Positions 63,550 through 64,000 of a DNA stretch of 64,000 bases are shown piece after piece; the stretch's first letter is position 1, and each line of letters opens with the position of its first letter. The notes beneath the pieces are model-generated. The model was not told where the DNA came from. It searched no databases and saw only the letters and a program-made list of their open reading frames with translations. The stretch is from contig ML133475.1 in the NCBI GenBank assembly GCA_003864495.1, forward strand, positions 445,435 to 509,434, read 5' to 3'. The DNA is from Nemopilema nomurai. Lineage: Eukaryota; Cnidaria; Scyphozoa; Rhizostomeae; Rhizostomatidae. Made by a program: the position numbers and the translations under genes.

Positions 63550-63838
63550 GGTAGTTGGAGAGTGCCTCCCTGAAGACGGTTTCCCTGAAGACAGTTTCCC
63601 TGGAGACCGCTTCCATGGAGACGGCTTCCATGGAGACGGCTTCTATGGAGACTCCTTCCATGGAGACTGCGTCCCTGAAGATGATGGGACTGTTAAGGCA
63701 TCCCCAGGAAATCCCACAAGCACGCCAATTGATTTTCAGCAGCGTAAAGCAGAAGCACGACGAACTGGCCCTTTTTGTTTGTTTCGAAGGGAAATAATGA
63801 GTTTGGAGAAGTTCAGGCGTCTACGGTATTTGCAATGA
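63550..63838 (+). other. Possible terminal exon encoding pentapeptide repeats
   Basis: After an acceptor-like TTTTATAG, one frame is open for 95 codons to TGA at 63836-63838. A 15-bp minisatellite (63568-63687, eight units) gives seven pentapeptides such as PEDGF, HGDGF and YGDSF. A basic tail follows (QQRKAEARRTGPFCLFRREI). A second frame, from the ATG at 63555, is also open for 80 codons. No upstream exon was linked, so coding status is unproven. Confidence 0.3.
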
Positions 63839-64000
63839 AAAATTTGTTCAATAATGCAACGCCGTGAATGATAAACACGTTGAATTATGCATCGCGCTGG
63901 CTAATCATGGCCAACTGGAGACAATGTGAGCTTACGAGTAATGTGAACAATTTGAAGAAAGTGTCGAACTGTTTATCTAGAAAACGACCACTCGGCTTAT

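Overview
The window looks like nuclear DNA of an invertebrate metazoan. It is AT-rich, its genes are cut into many short exons by GT-AG introns of roughly 0.1 to 3 kb, and introns and spacers are full of small DNA transposons and minisatellites. Protein similarity to axonemal and cilium-associated families is strong. A cnidarian (coral or anemone) is my best guess, inferred from the overall style and not proven by any marker.

Layout. (1) 955-31251, minus strand: the first ~2,550 codons, in 57 exons, of a single-headed inner-arm axonemal dynein heavy chain, closest in my reading to DNAH3. It covers the tail, the linker and AAA1 to AAA4; the stalk, AAA5/6 and C-terminus lie off the left edge. 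(2) 31252-34435: a head-to-head spacer with a 1.43-kb non-autonomous hAT element (8-bp target duplication) and one RFX X-box-like motif near each divergent gene. (3) 34436-45779, plus strand: a complete 12-exon F-box/WD40 gene of the FBXW10 family (1,004 codons, seven WD blades, long basic tail). (4) 47166-56782, minus strand: a 13-exon leucine-rich-repeat gene resembling LRRC63, convergent with FBXW10. Its exon 9/10 junction is one base out of frame. (5) 56783-64000: mostly non-coding, with a candidate small minus-strand gene at 58524-59287, a possible first exon near 60923 and a 15-bp minisatellite in an open frame at 63550-63838.

Biology. The dynein is a ciliary motor. FBXW10 would be a substrate receptor for a cullin-RING ubiquitin ligase. 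The LRR protein has no assigned function here. Two X-box-like motifs upstream of the divergent dynein and FBXW10 genes suggest, as inference, shared RFX/ciliary transcription.

Mobile and repeat DNA: one PIF/Harbinger-like MITE (TAA duplication), two TA-flanked MITE-like elements, one hAT element, a tRNA-like SINE head, a dispersed fold-back family and many tandem arrays. I saw no rRNA, CRISPR or prokaryote-like operon, and no clear evidence of an unknown defence-type system. The most unusual items are the decayed duplicate of an FBXW10 exon, a phase-proven GC-AG intron in the dynein gene, a minisatellite abutting a splice donor, and the unexplained small genes on the right.
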